Shown one piece after another: positions 16,783-25,215 of a stretch of 48,013 bases of DNA. Under the pieces are notes generated by a model. The model saw only the letters and a program-made list of their open reading frames with translations, was not told where the DNA came from and made no database searches. Numbering within the stretch: position 1 is the stretch's first letter; the number at the start of each line of letters is the position of its first letter. The translations under genes were made by a program, and so were the position numbers. The stretch comes from Acidobacteriota bacterium (GTDB lineage: Bacteria; Acidobacteriota; Terriglobia; Terriglobales; Acidobacteriaceae): assembly GCA_021804965.1 (NCBI GenBank), contig JAJZGG010000011.1:1-48013 (forward strand), in the 5' to 3' direction.

Positions 16783-18123
16783 ATGCTTGGATTTCACCGA
16801 AGGACAATCGAACGACCCCGGGAGAGTGCCGATCAGGGCGACTGTGCCGCTTTGCTGGAAAGTCTGGATCGCGTACAGGCCGTCATCCGCTTTCGTCCGG
16901 ATGGCACAATTGTGCATGCCAACCAGAATTTTCTGGATGCGATGGGCTATACGATGGCCGAACTGGAGGGCCGTCATCACCGCATCTTTGTGGATCCGGG
17001 CTATGCGGCAAGCAGTGATTATGCGGCCTTCTGGCGCAAGCTGCAGAATGGAGAGTTTCATTCCGGCGAGTTCAAGCGCCTGGCGCACGACGGCAGCGAA
17101 GTGTGGCTGCAGGCCAGCTACAACCCGGTGCTGAACCCGGATGGCAGCGTGCGCGAGGTGATCAAGTTAGCCACCGACGTGAGCGAGCAGAAGCGCAAGG
17201 CGCTCGATGACAAGGGGCAGATGGATGCCATTCATCGCGTGCAGGCGGTGATTGCCTTTGATCTGGAGGGCGTGGTCCAGACGGCCAACGAGCAGTTTCT
17301 GGATGCGATGGGCTATTCGCTGGGCGAGATTCGCGGGCGGCACCATCGGATGTTTGTGAGCGCCGAAGAGGCGTCGTCGGAGGAGTACGCGCATTTCTGG
17401 TCCGATCTCCGGGCCGGCCAGCCGAAGGTGGGCATCTTCCGCCGCGTCTCCAAGACGGGGCAGATTGTCTGGCTGCAGGCCAGCTATAACCCGATCTTCG
17501 ACTGGAACGGGAAGCCCTACAAGGTGGTGAAGTACGCGTCCAATCTGACGGAGTTCATCCAGCAGACGGAGACCACCCAGCACACGGCCCAGAGCGTGGC
17601 CGCAGCAGCCGAGGAGATGGCCTGTTCGATTGCCGAGATCAGCCGCAACATGCAGATGTCACGCGATGCGGCAGGACATATTCTGGATGTCTCGCAAAGC
17701 TCGACCCAGCACACGACAGAGCTGGTCAGCTCGATGAAGTCGATGCAGTCGATCGTGGGCCTGATCCGCGACATTGCCGCGCGCGTGAACATGCTGGCGC
17801 TGAATGCGACGATTGAAGCGGCACGCGCCGGCGAGGCAGGCAAGGGCTTTGCCGTGGTGGCCAGCGAGGTGAAGAATCTGTCGGAACAGACGGCGCGGGC
17901 AACGCAGCAGATCGGGCAGGAGATTGCGACCATCCAGAAGTTCTCCGGCAGCGTGGCGGAGAGCGTGCGCGACACGATGGATGGAGCCAGCCAGATGAAT
18001 GGCTACGTGAGCAGCGTGGCAACAGCGATCGAACAGCAGTCGTCGGCCACCCGCCAGATCTCCGAACACTGCGCCAGCCTGGTGACGGCCGTGGAGACGA
18101 TTCTGGCCCACACGCATCGCTGA
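16783..18123 (+). CDS. soluble methyl-accepting chemotaxis protein with two PAS domains
   Basis: Cytoplasmic chemoreceptor-like signal transducer, 446 residues. Two tandem PAS domains (about residues 20-135 and 145-265) share near-identical cores: [20 protein letters not shown] and [20 protein letters not shown], each ending [10 protein letters not shown]-terminal MCP signalling domain contains the conserved hairpin tip [20 protein letters not shown] followed by [20 protein letters not shown]. No transmembrane or HAMP segment is present, so it senses an internal ligand or redox cue, as do Aer2- or BdlA-type receptors. GGACGAGGAG precedes ATG 16783. No che genes are adjacent. The PAS pair looks like an internal duplication; the cofactor is unknown. 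Confidence 0.93.
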   Translation: MLGFHRRTIERPRESADQGDCAALLESLDRVQAVIRFRPDGTIVHANQNFLDAMGYTMAELEGRHHRIFVDPGYAASSDYAAFWRKLQNGEFHSGEFKRLAHDGSEVWLQASYNPVLNPDGSVREVIKLATDVSEQKRKALDDKGQMDAIHRVQAVIAFDLEGVVQTANEQFLDAMGYSLGEIRGRHHRMFVSAEEASSEEYAHFWSDLRAGQPKVGIFRRVSKTGQIVWLQASYNPIFDWNGKPYKVVKYASNLTEFIQQTETTQHTAQSVAAAAEEMACSIAEISRNMQMSRDAAGHILDVSQSSTQHTTELVSSMKSMQSIVGLIRDIAARVNMLALNATIEAARAGEAGKGFAVVASEVKNLSEQTARATQQIGQEIATIQKFSGSVAESVRDTMDGASQMNGYVSSVATAIEQQSSATRQISEHCASLVTAVETILAHTHR

Positions 18124-18143
18124 GCCGCAAGCTGCCTGCGGCT
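18123..18143 (+). terminator. hairpin directly after the chemoreceptor stop codon
   Basis: AGCCGCA / TGCGGCT stem of 7 bp with a 7-nt loop begins at the last base of the stop codon. No U-tract follows, so termination is only possible, not shown. Confidence 0.3.
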
Positions 18144-18201
18144 ACACTGGTTCTGGATGTTGCGGTCGGCAAGCCCGGCCGCAGCACAGACCGGGGAGAC
18201 G

Positions 18202-19041
18202 ATGGCAGCCGAAGCACACGACAGAGAGCGGGAAGGCAGCATGCCGGGTCAGGATGCGGAGCCGCGTCGCGCTGCGGGGCTGGGCAGCGATGCAGTGCGT
18301 GGTAGCGATGCGGGTCTGGTTCGGGATTTGGATCTGGATGCGCTGCTTGCCGAGGCCGGTGCCGCTCCGCTGACCGATGCGCAGTCGGCGCAGTTTGCCG
18401 CCTATCTGCAACTGCTGCTGCGCTGGAATGCGCGCACGAATCTGACAGCGATCCGCGATCCGCAGCAGATACGCCGTCGTCACTTTCTGGAGTGCATTCT
18501 GGCGGCGCGGGCACTGCCGCCCGAGGTGCGCACGCTGGTGGACTTTGGGTCCGGTGCGGGATTTCCCGGCGTGCCGATTGCCATTTGCCGGCCGGAGATT
18601 GCCGTGACCCTCACGGAGTCGCAGCACAAGAAGGCAGCGTTCCTGCGCGAGGTGGCCCGCAGCTTGCCGCTTCCGGTTGCGGTGCATGGTGGTCGCGCCG
18701 AAGAGCTGGCGGCGAAGGTGGACTGCGTGGCGCTGCGCGCCGTGGACCGGATGGACGAGGCAGTGGCAGCAGCCACGCGCTTGGTGGCCGAAGGGGGCTG
18801 GCTGGCCGTGCTGACGACCGAGGATCAGGTGGAGGCGGTGCGTGCGGCGGCGGCGCGGGGTGCGGAACTGCGCGGCCGGGAGGTTGCGGCCCGGCAGGCA
18901 GACGCGGCGGACGAGCCGCAGCAGGCGGGCATGGATAAATCGATTTATCAAATACATTGGGCTGCCGCTTTGCCGCTGCTGCCCAGGACACGCGAGCGAT
19001 TGCTTCTGGGGCAACTGGTTTTCACCAAATATTCGCTATAG
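18202..19041 (+). CDS. rsmG: 16S rRNA (guanine-527-N7)-methyltransferase RsmG (GidB)
   Basis: Methylates G527 of 16S rRNA using S-adenosylmethionine; 279 residues. The SAM-binding signature VDFGSGAGFPGVPIAI is present, preceded by the family's WNARTNLTAIRD and RRHFLECILAAR and followed by LTESQHKKAAFLREVAR. The first about 38 residues before the homologous part form a charged, repetitive extension (GSDAVRGSDAGLVRDLDLDA) not typical of RsmG, so the true start might be further in; I chose ATG 18202 because GGGGAG precedes it. rsmG immediately before parA-parB is a common chromosomal arrangement, often near the replication origin. Confidence 0.93.
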   Translation: MAAEAHDREREGSMPGQDAEPRRAAGLGSDAVRGSDAGLVRDLDLDALLAEAGAAPLTDAQSAQFAAYLQLLLRWNARTNLTAIRDPQQIRRRHFLECILAARALPPEVRTLVDFGSGAGFPGVPIAICRPEIAVTLTESQHKKAAFLREVARSLPLPVAVHGGRAEELAAKVDCVALRAVDRMDEAVAAATRLVAEGGWLAVLTTEDQVEAVRAAAARGAELRGREVAARQADAADEPQQAGMDKSIYQIHWAAALPLLPRTRERLLLGQLVFTKYSL

Positions 19042-19174
19042 GGCGCAAATAGGTTCCGGGACGTCTGGATGCCAGGGCAATGCGGCGGAAATTTCCCGCT
19101 CGAGGCCGGGTTGCGTGGCTCAGTGAGGCTTGCATCTTCCCGGTCGCAGTGCATGCGTGTACTCTGAGAAGGCC

Positions 19175-20050
19175 ATGAGCAAAGTGCTTGGAATTGTGAA
19201 TCAGAAGGGCGGGGTGGGCAAGACCACGACTGCCATCAATCTTGCAGCCAGTCTGGCGGTGCTGGGCCAGCGCATCCTGCTGGTGGACTGCGACCCGCAG
19301 GCGAACTGCACCTCCGGGCTGGGCTTCGCGCGGGATGATGAGCGGGTGTCGATCTATGACCTGATTGCCGGGAGTGCCAAAGTGGAACAGGCGCTGCTGG
19401 AGACCGGCGTGGAGAACCTGACGCTGTTGCCGGGCAGCAAGAATCTGACAGGCGCAAATATTGAACTGGCAGCGGAGGAGGATCGGGCGACGCGGTTGCG
19501 GACGGCGCTGGCACCGGCGTTGGATCGCTTCGATCTGGTGGTTCTGGACTGCCCGCCGGCGCTGGACCTGCTGACGCTGAACGCGTTGACGGCAGCCGAC
19601 AGCCTGATTGTGCCGATGCAGGCGGAGTACTTCGCGCTGGAGGGGATCTCGGAGCTGATTTCCAATCTGGAACGGGTGCGGGCATCGCTGAATCCGCGGC
19701 TGACGATTGAAGGCGTGTTGCTGACGATGTATGACGATCGCACGAACCTGGCGCAGCAGGTGACGGAGACGCTGCGGGAGTATTTCAAGGATCGGCTGTT
19801 CCGGACGGTGATTCCGCGGAATATCCGACTGGCCGAGGCCCCCAGCCATGGCAAGCCGGTGGTGCAGTACGATCCCCGTTCGCGTGGTGCGGAGGCGTAT
19901 CTGGAGCTGGCGGCGGAGTATATGCAGCGGAACGGGATCCGCAGTGCGCGACTGGAAGAACGCATGCAGGCCGAGCGGAAGCAGGCCGAGCAGCAGCAGG
20001 CTAAGGCCGAAAGCGGCGCCAAGGTGCGGCTCTGGCCCTACGGGGACTGA
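19175..20050 (+). CDS. parA: chromosome partitioning ATPase ParA
   Basis: ParA/Soj ATPase for chromosome segregation, 291 residues. The deviant Walker A motif KGGVGKT is at residues 11-17, followed by LLVDCDPQANCTSGLG, the Walker B-like FDLVVLDCPPALDLLTLNAL, and VPMQAEYFALEGIS. The C-terminal about 30 residues are a Gln/Glu/Lys-rich tail (RKQAEQQQAKAES). GAGAAGG lies upstream of ATG 19175. It is followed by a terminator-like hairpin and then three parS sites before parB, so parA and parB may be transcribed separately. It works with ParB bound at parS to position origins. Confidence 0.96.
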   Translation: MSKVLGIVNQKGGVGKTTTAINLAASLAVLGQRILLVDCDPQANCTSGLGFARDDERVSIYDLIAGSAKVEQALLETGVENLTLLPGSKNLTGANIELAAEEDRATRLRTALAPALDRFDLVVLDCPPALDLLTLNALTAADSLIVPMQAEYFALEGISELISNLERVRASLNPRLTIEGVLLTMYDDRTNLAQQVTETLREYFKDRLFRTVIPRNIRLAEAPSHGKPVVQYDPRSRGAEAYLELAAEYMQRNGIRSARLEERMQAERKQAEQQQAKAESGAKVRLWPYGD

Positions 20051-20099
20051 GCTGCGGGGTTGGGCGGGGTGTTTGTCCGCAGAACGGACTGAATCTCAG

Positions 20100-20138
20100 G
20101 CGGCGCGGGGCTTTACTGCCCGGCGCCGCTTTCGTTTG
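20100..20138 (+). terminator. Rho-independent terminator candidate after parA
   Basis: A GC-rich stem (GCGGCGCGGG at 20100-20109 with CCCGGCGCCGC at 20119-20129, one bulged base) is followed by TTTCGTTTG. It lies 50 bp after the parA stop. Confidence 0.6.
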
Positions 20139-20263
20139 CAGAGAATGCGCTTCCCCATCGGATTGCCAGGGGCGATCTGCGGGTTGAAATCGCTGCGGAG
20201 GCTATCGCAGAATCCATCGGCTTGGATGCGGACGTAGTTCTCTGCGGCAGAATTCCCGGAATA

Positions 20264-20279
20264 TGTTCCACGTGGAACG
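20264..20279. promoter_or_regulatory. parS site 1
   Basis: TGTTCCACGTGGAACG contains the perfect palindrome GTTCCACGTGGAAC, a match to the 16-bp bacterial parS consensus bound by ParB. First of three copies between parA and parB. Confidence 0.92.
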
Positions 20280-20282
20280 GAA

Positions 20283-20308
20283 TCCACACCTCTCCACATC
20301 TCTCCACA
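20283..20308. repeat. three TCCACA motifs in exact 10-bp register
   Basis: TCCACA occurs at 20283, 20293 and 20303, one helical turn apart, four bases beyond the first parS site. The last two lie in a direct 10-bp duplication (CTCTCCACAT, CTCTCCACAG). The motif resembles the 3' half of a DnaA box, but the full TTATCCACA is absent. Confidence 0.5.
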
Positions 20309-20348
20309 GTGCGAAAGCCGGTTGCGGCGGGAGATTCTCCCGTAAGAT

Positions 20349-20364
20349 GGTTCCACGTGGAACA
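20349..20364. promoter_or_regulatory. parS site 2
   Basis: GGTTCCACGTGGAACA, same 14-bp palindromic core as site 1, about 85 bp further on. Confidence 0.92.
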
Positions 20365-20406
20365 GGCGGGAATCGGACGGCTTTCGGTCGGTGCCGGGTC
20401 CCTGAA

Positions 20407-20422
20407 TGTTTCACGTGGAACA
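20407..20422. promoter_or_regulatory. parS site 3
   Basis: TGTTTCACGTGGAACA, a near-exact match to the widely conserved parS sequence, 45 bp upstream of the parB start. ParB bound here could also repress parB. Confidence 0.94.
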
Positions 20423-20466
20423 CCGCACAGGTGGATGCCTTGCGGAATTTCTTCCCAGGAGCCACC

Positions 20467-21414
20467 ATGCAGACCCCGAAATCCCCTACCTCCGAGAAAG
20501 GCCGTGCGCCGGAGCGGCGCGCGCTGGGCAAGGGCCTGGACAGCCTGTTGCCGCGAATCGTGCCGCCGGGCAGCGCGGCACCTGCACCCGCGCCCGTGAT
20601 GGAGTCTGGCCGGCCGCTGGAGATCCCGCTCAGCCATATTGAACGGAATCCCTTCCAGACGAGGACGGTCTATGACGACGCGCTGCTGGATGAGCTAGCC
20701 GATTCGATTCGCGCCACGGGCGTGATTCAGCCGATCCTGGTGCGGCCGCTGCCGCAATCCCGCTACCAGCTCATTGCCGGCGAACGGCGCTGGCTGGCGG
20801 CGCAGCGTGCCGGATTGGCCGCCATTCCGGCCATCCTTCGCCAGGTCTCCGATGAACAGGTGCTGGAGATCACGATTGTCGAGAACCTGCAGCGCGTGGA
20901 TCTGAATCCGATTGAGCAGGCCAAGGCCTTCCATCGGCTCAGCCGGGAGTTTGGCATGACCCAGGAGCAGATGGCCATCCGCACCGGCAAGGATCGTACC
21001 TCCATTGCCAACTTTCTGCGATTGCTGCGCCTGCCGACTGCCGTGCAGGAGATGGTCGAGGCCGGGCAGCTTTCCTTTGGGCATGCGCGCGCCCTGCTTG
21101 CGCTGGAGACGGCTTCCGACATGGAGACAGCGGCGCGACGCATCCATGCAGCGGGTCTGTCCGTTCGGCAGGCGGAGACGCTGGTCCGCTCCTACCGGCC
21201 GGGAGTTCTGGACGACGAGCCGAAGCGCGCCGGCAAGGAGCGCGTGGAGCCTGAGGTGGACCCGAATGTGGCCGATGCCGAGCAAAGGCTCCGGGCTGCG
21301 CTGGGTATGCGCGTCAAGGTGGAGGACAAGAATGGACGGGGGCGGGTCATCATTGAGTACGCGCAGCTGGATGACTTTGACACGATTCTGGAGCGCCTGA
21401 CTGGCGGAGTATAG
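20467..21414 (+). CDS. parB: chromosome partitioning protein ParB
   Basis: ParB/Spo0J DNA-binding CTPase, 315 residues, which loads at parS and spreads to form the partition complex. The N-terminal motif RRALGKGLDSLLPR (ParA-interaction region) leads to the ParB/Srx domain (IPLSHIERNPFQTRT, then IQPILVRPL, YQLIAGERRWLAAQRAG and ITIVENLQRVDLNPIEQAKA). A helix-turn-helix follows (MTQEQMAIRTGKDRTSIANF) and a C-terminal dimerisation region. I chose ATG 20467 with AGGAG upstream. A much longer open frame reaching back to 20263 reads through the parS palindromes and is artefactual. The three parS sites lie just upstream. Confidence 0.96.
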   Translation: MQTPKSPTSEKGRAPERRALGKGLDSLLPRIVPPGSAAPAPAPVMESGRPLEIPLSHIERNPFQTRTVYDDALLDELADSIRATGVIQPILVRPLPQSRYQLIAGERRWLAAQRAGLAAIPAILRQVSDEQVLEITIVENLQRVDLNPIEQAKAFHRLSREFGMTQEQMAIRTGKDRTSIANFLRLLRLPTAVQEMVEAGQLSFGHARALLALETASDMETAARRIHAAGLSVRQAETLVRSYRPGVLDDEPKRAGKERVEPEVDPNVADAEQRLRAALGMRVKVEDKNGRGRVIIEYAQLDDFDTILERLTGGV

Positions 21415-21514
21415 GCATTCGTTTGTCTAAACAGCTTATCGTCATTCTGCCCAAGCTGGAAGGGTGACGCAGCCGGGTGAAACAGGGTTTTGCGGTATTC
21501 TCGGGTGGACTCTT

Positions 21515-22486
21515 ATGCTTCGTCGCACACGCAGGTTGCTTTGGACGGTCGCCGCGGTTCTGGCCGTGATTGCGTTGGCCGTCTTTCTGCGCTTCAAGTC
21601 TCCGCCGGAGGCGGCGCGGCTGCTGCCGGAGTCCGACGGCATACTCTACCTGAATCTTCGTCCGCTGCGCACGCTGCTGCATCCCAAGCTGCCGCCGGTG
21701 CATGCGGCAGCGGGCTATGCGCAGTTCCTGGATGCGACCGACTTCCACTGGGAGCGGGATCTGGATCAGGTGGCGATTGCGGTGCATCGGATGAGCGATC
21801 CGCATGGGCCGAATGGGCCTGCGGCGTATTCGATGGTGCTGGTGGGGCGGCTGGACGGTCGCCGCATTGCGCGCTGGCTGGCCGCGCATGCCACGGAGAC
21901 GGAGAGCTACGCCGGGCAGACCATCTACAGCCTGCCGAGCGAGGGCCGCACGGTGCGGGTGGCGCAGATCGGCTACGACACGATGGCCATCTCGAATACG
22001 CCGACGCCGGAGCAGATTCACTCGATCCTGGACCGGCACCGCACCGCTGCCCTGCCCTTTGCGGGCTCCACGCTGCTGGCGCGGCACTGGTCGCAGATTC
22101 CGCTGCTTTCCTTTGCCTGGGGGATGGGGCAGATCGGACTGCCGTTTACGGAAAGCGGTGCGATTCATCTCTTTGGCATGGCGCTGCCGCTGGCTCCGGA
22201 TACGACCTTTCTGGCCAGTCTGCGCTGGGTGGGTTCGCTGCGGCTGCGGGTGGAGGAGATTGCGCCCACGCCGGAGATTGCCGCCTCGCAGGCCAGCAGC
22301 CTGAGCCTGCTGCTGGGGCTGGCGCGTGGAGCTGCCGTGGGACTGGCGCCGACGCCGGCCAATCGCGGGCTGCAACAGGTGCTGTCCACCGCACAGCTGA
22401 CGAGCCGCCGCAATCGGGTGGTGATCCGGGCCTCACTGCCCTCCGATACGCTGCTGGATATTGTGAGTGAAGAAGCCAAACAATAG
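21515..22486 (+). CDS. membrane-anchored protein of unknown function
   Basis: Hypothetical protein of 323 residues. After a basic start (MLRRTRR) there is one hydrophobic segment (LLWTVAAVLAVIALAVFL), so it is probably an inner-membrane-anchored periplasmic protein. The rest begins SPPEAARLLPESDGILYLNL and contains many Ala/Leu-rich helices. The pattern resembles uncharacterised Acidobacteriota proteins whose N-terminal part reads as a DUF3352-like surface domain; I hold that loosely. ATG 21515 follows GGTGG. It sits 100 bp after parB in the same direction and could be read from the same transcript. Its G+C (67% in 22201-22260) is typical of the backbone, unlike the next gene. Confidence 0.75.
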   Translation: MLRRTRRLLWTVAAVLAVIALAVFLRFKSPPEAARLLPESDGILYLNLRPLRTLLHPKLPPVHAAAGYAQFLDATDFHWERDLDQVAIAVHRMSDPHGPNGPAAYSMVLVGRLDGRRIARWLAAHATETESYAGQTIYSLPSEGRTVRVAQIGYDTMAISNTPTPEQIHSILDRHRTAALPFAGSTLLARHWSQIPLLSFAWGMGQIGLPFTESGAIHLFGMALPLAPDTTFLASLRWVGSLRLRVEEIAPTPEIAASQASSLSLLLGLARGAAVGLAPTPANRGLQQVLSTAQLTSRRNRVVIRASLPSDTLLDIVSEEAKQ

Positions 22487-22513
22487 CGTCAAAAATCTTG
22501 GTACGGGGGAACC

Positions 22514-23446
22514 ATGTCGATTCCGGATTTTCAGACTTTACTTTTGCCGGTATTGCGGGAAGCGAATCACGGCGAAGTTCGCATCGGAGATGTGGTGGAA
22601 AAGCTCGCAGATGAGTTCTATCTGACACCTCAAGAGCGAACACAGCTTCTCCCGTCTGGAAAACAAACCACATTTGCGAATCGGGTGCATTGGGCGAAGA
22701 GTTACCTGGGAAAAGCTGGTTTGATCGAATTGACGAAACGGGCACATTTCCAGATCAGTGAAACGGGACGCGGTGTGCTGGCTGATCCACCCAAGAAGAT
22801 CGATATAACATTCTTGACGCGCTTTCCCGAGTTTAAGGCGTTTCGGCAGGCAACGATAGAAGACGGGTCTGCAGAGGAATTGGCAGAATCGCCTAAATCG
22901 ACACAGGATCATCCTGCACATACTCCAGATGAAATCATGCGCAGTGCTCACCGACAAATGGAATTGGCACTCGCTGATGATCTCATCAAGAGAATCCGAT
23001 CGAGCAACCCCACATTTTTTGAAAGCTTGGTTGTAAAGCTGCTGGTAGGAATGGGCTACGGTGGGTCATTCCAGGATGTAAACAACGCCCTTGTTGGAGG
23101 ATCGGGCGATGGGGGAGTCGATGGAGTGATTGATCAGGATCAACTTGGGTTAGATCGAATTTATGTACAGGCGAAACGCTATGCAGAGGGCAACTCGGTA
23201 GGACCAGCCGCCATTCGGGACTTTTTCGGCAGTCTTGATCGCTTCAAGGCGAGCAAAGGATTATTTGTAACAGCGTCTACCTTTACCAAACAGGCACGAG
23301 AAACTGCAGAAGTACTCAGCAAGCGGATCGTACTTGTTGATGGCGAGCAGTTGACCAAACTCATGATTCGTCACAATATCGGTTGTCGGATTGAAGAAAC
23401 GTTGCATGTAAAGAGTGTGGACGAAGAGTTTTTCGATCAAGCTTGA
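22514..23446 (+). CDS. mrr: Mrr-type (type IV) restriction endonuclease
   Basis: Predicted modification-dependent restriction enzyme, 310 residues, close to E. coli Mrr in length. The N-terminal winged-helix Mrr_N domain spans about residues 1-90 (RVHWAKSYLGKAGLIELTKR). The catalytic Mrr_cat domain carries LVVKLLVGMGYGG, GGSGDGGVDGVIDQDQLGLD and IYVQAKRYAEG, that is, the PD-(D/E)XK variant with Asp and Gln-x-Lys. Mrr enzymes cut DNA carrying foreign adenine or cytosine methylation. A GGGGGA site precedes ATG 22514. G+C is low (48% in 22621-22680 against 67% just upstream), so it looks like a single-gene acquisition. Another m6A methyltransferase is encoded 9 kb away. Confidence 0.93.
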   Translation: MSIPDFQTLLLPVLREANHGEVRIGDVVEKLADEFYLTPQERTQLLPSGKQTTFANRVHWAKSYLGKAGLIELTKRAHFQISETGRGVLADPPKKIDITFLTRFPEFKAFRQATIEDGSAEELAESPKSTQDHPAHTPDEIMRSAHRQMELALADDLIKRIRSSNPTFFESLVVKLLVGMGYGGSFQDVNNALVGGSGDGGVDGVIDQDQLGLDRIYVQAKRYAEGNSVGPAAIRDFFGSLDRFKASKGLFVTASTFTKQARETAEVLSKRIVLVDGEQLTKLMIRHNIGCRIEETLHVKSVDEEFFDQA

Positions 23447-23559
23447 AGCAAGCGAGAACATTACAAGAACCGACGGCCGTACCAATAGGGATTCGCCCGA
23501 TGTCAGGTATACGGTAATTCTTCGTAAGACATACCGAAATTTCCCGATAGACAAATCGA

Positions 23560-24729
23560 TCAGTGCTGTCTGAGGCCCAGTGCCTGGACGACGCGCGGGT
23601 CGGGGATGGCGGGCTGGCCGTCGGTCTTGGTGACCACGCCGAAGCTGCCGCGATAGTCCCACATTGTCCATCCCATGTGGTCGGCTTCGAGGGCGGTGCG
23701 GACGTCGTGAATCCACTGCGCGCGGTCTGCTGGCAGGGAGTGGTCGCGGAAGGCACCGAACTCGTCGCAGACGATGGGCACATGGTGGGCGCTGCCCCAG
23801 GCTGCAGCGGCATCGAGCAGCAGGCGGACATGGCGCGCATTCCAGTCGTCCAGGAAGTAGCGCTCCAGGTCAAGCTGGTCGGCAGCGTCCGGAATCTGGC
23901 TCAGGGTGCGCGTCATGGCGGCGGTGTCGGCATCGTTGGCCGGGTAGGGCACGCTGTGGGTGTAGCGCCACCAGCCGGTGGCCCAGGTGGCTCCCTGATG
24001 GGTGAACTCGTACGGCTCGTAGAAGTGGAAGTTATAGATGAGATTGGAGTCGGCAAAGGGCGTCAGTCGGAGCAGATCCTGAAGGCTGTCCCAGTGTGCG
24101 CCGACGGCGAGGATGGTGTTCTGCGGCGCGGCCTTGCGGATGAGGGCGATGGTCTGGGCTTCGATTCCCTGCCAGCGGAAGTCGTCCTCGACCTCCGGCT
24201 CGTTCATGACCTCGAAGAAGATGAGGTTGGGGTCGCGGGTGGCAAAGTGGGCGGCCAGTGCGGACCACATCGACTGGAAGCGGGCGACGCCGTCGCTGCC
24301 GGTGCGCAGGCGGAACTTGTACGGCTCCTCGGGATGGACATCGACAATGACGGCCAGTCCAGAGGCCAGCATCTGGTCCACGGCGCGGTCGATGCGGCCA
24401 AGGAACTCGGCGTTGAGTCCGTCGGCGGCGACGGGCTGCCGGGTGAGCGGTTCGGGATCGATGCTGAGGCGGACGTGATCAAAGCCAAGATGGGCCATGA
24501 GCCGGATGTCGGCGGCGTCAATGTAGTGGTCGGTGCGGGCGGCCGAGTAGTCCTGCGGCGACTGGGCGAACCACATGGAGGCGTTGATGCCGTGGCGCAG
24601 ATGGGCGGCACGCTGAAAGGCCAGCGTGGGCAGTATTGCGGGCGCTGTGGGCTGCTGGGCAACGAGCGAAAGGGATGCCGTGAACCAGGCCAGGGTGCAT
24701 GCAAGCAACAGAGAAAATCCTCGTAGCAT
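23560..24729 (-). CDS. secreted glycoside hydrolase family 5 enzyme (cellulase/mannanase type)
   Basis: Exported beta-glycanase of 389 residues. A signal peptide (GFSLLLACTLAWFTASLSLV) precedes a GH5 (beta/alpha)8 barrel. The acid/base glutamate is in FFEVMNEPEV, the nucleophile glutamate in VCDEFGAF, and the substrate-binding histidine region in VIVDVHPEEPYKF. No carbohydrate-binding module is visible. Substrate is a beta-1,4-glucan or mannan by family; which one is not clear. A near-perfect palindrome with a central CG lies 32 bp upstream (24761-24774), a good candidate for a LacI-family operator. Further upstream are two inverted REP-like palindromes. It converges on mrr. Confidence 0.92.
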   Translation of the reverse strand: MLRGFSLLLACTLAWFTASLSLVAQQPTAPAILPTLAFQRAAHLRHGINASMWFAQSPQDYSAARTDHYIDAADIRLMAHLGFDHVRLSIDPEPLTRQPVAADGLNAEFLGRIDRAVDQMLASGLAVIVDVHPEEPYKFRLRTGSDGVARFQSMWSALAAHFATRDPNLIFFEVMNEPEVEDDFRWQGIEAQTIALIRKAAPQNTILAVGAHWDSLQDLLRLTPFADSNLIYNFHFYEPYEFTHQGATWATGWWRYTHSVPYPANDADTAAMTRTLSQIPDAADQLDLERYFLDDWNARHVRLLLDAAAAWGSAHHVPIVCDEFGAFRDHSLPADRAQWIHDVRTALEADHMGWTMWDYRGSFGVVTKTDGQPAIPDPRVVQALGLRQH

Positions 24730-24760
24730 CGGAGGTGCTCCAACGGAAGAATCCGGACGC

Positions 24761-24774
24761 TGATAACGATATCA
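24761..24774. promoter_or_regulatory. putative LacI-family operator upstream of the GH5 gene
   Basis: TGATAACGATATCA is a 14-bp palindrome with a central CG, broken only at the symmetric pair flanking it. Even-length palindromes with a central CG are the hallmark of LacI-family sites. Position next to a secreted polysaccharide hydrolase supports a sugar-responsive repressor. Confidence 0.45.
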
Positions 24775-24809
24775 CAAGGTTTCCGATCTGCCTCTGGCAA
24801 TCCCCGGGT

Positions 24810-24845
24810 GGGTGGCCCACACAAGCTTCTTTCGCTTGTGTGGGG
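24810..24845 (+). repeat. REP-like palindromic element, copy 1
   Basis: A 36-bp element: GGGTGG followed by a perfect 11-bp stem CCCACACAAGC / GCTTGTGTGGG around a 7-nt loop. An inverted copy with 33 of 36 bases identical lies at 24968-25003. The only stem difference is a compensated base pair. Confidence 0.75.
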
Positions 24846-24967
24846 AACAGGAGCAATCATTCATCCATGCCAACCCGGCTTCGGCGATTCCACCATGGAA
24901 TGGAATGAGACTGGACGGCAAACAAGCGCGATAGGGTAGCTGGACGACGATGCCTGCTCCTCTGCGA

Positions 24968-25003
24968 CCCCACTCAAGCAAAAGAAGCTTGAGTGGGCCA
25001 CCC
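24968..25003 (-). repeat. REP-like palindromic element, copy 2 (inverted)
   Basis: Inverted relative to copy 1: on the minus strand GGGTGG plus an 11-bp stem CCCACTCAAGC / GCTTGAGTGGG with a 7-nt loop. The A-T to T-A swap relative to copy 1 is matched in both arms, so the hairpin is preserved. Confidence 0.75.
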
Positions 25004-25215
25004 GCCCGCGCAGAGAGGTTTTCCCTTTAGCAGCCAGTCTTGTTCGCCGAGGCCGCACGGAGTTCCGTGCGACTTTTCGGCGGTTGCGCCGTGCATTCCT
25101 GCGGGCGGAATACGGGTCCGCAGTGAGCCATGCGAAATATTTTCTGTTGCCTCAGAAGTTGGGTTCGGGATTCATGGCATAATCGCTCAGGTTTCTCCAT
25201 AAATCAGGGTAAGTC

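Noticed and set aside
20283-20308. Replication origin with DnaA boxes
   Set aside because: The TCCACA repeats lack the full TTATCCACA, and no AT-rich unwinding element or dnaA/dnaN gene is nearby, despite the rsmG-parAB context.
20263-20466. Possible N-terminal extension of parB beginning MFHVER
   Set aside because: It is the reading of the parS palindromes; the conserved ParB start with AGGAG is at 20467.
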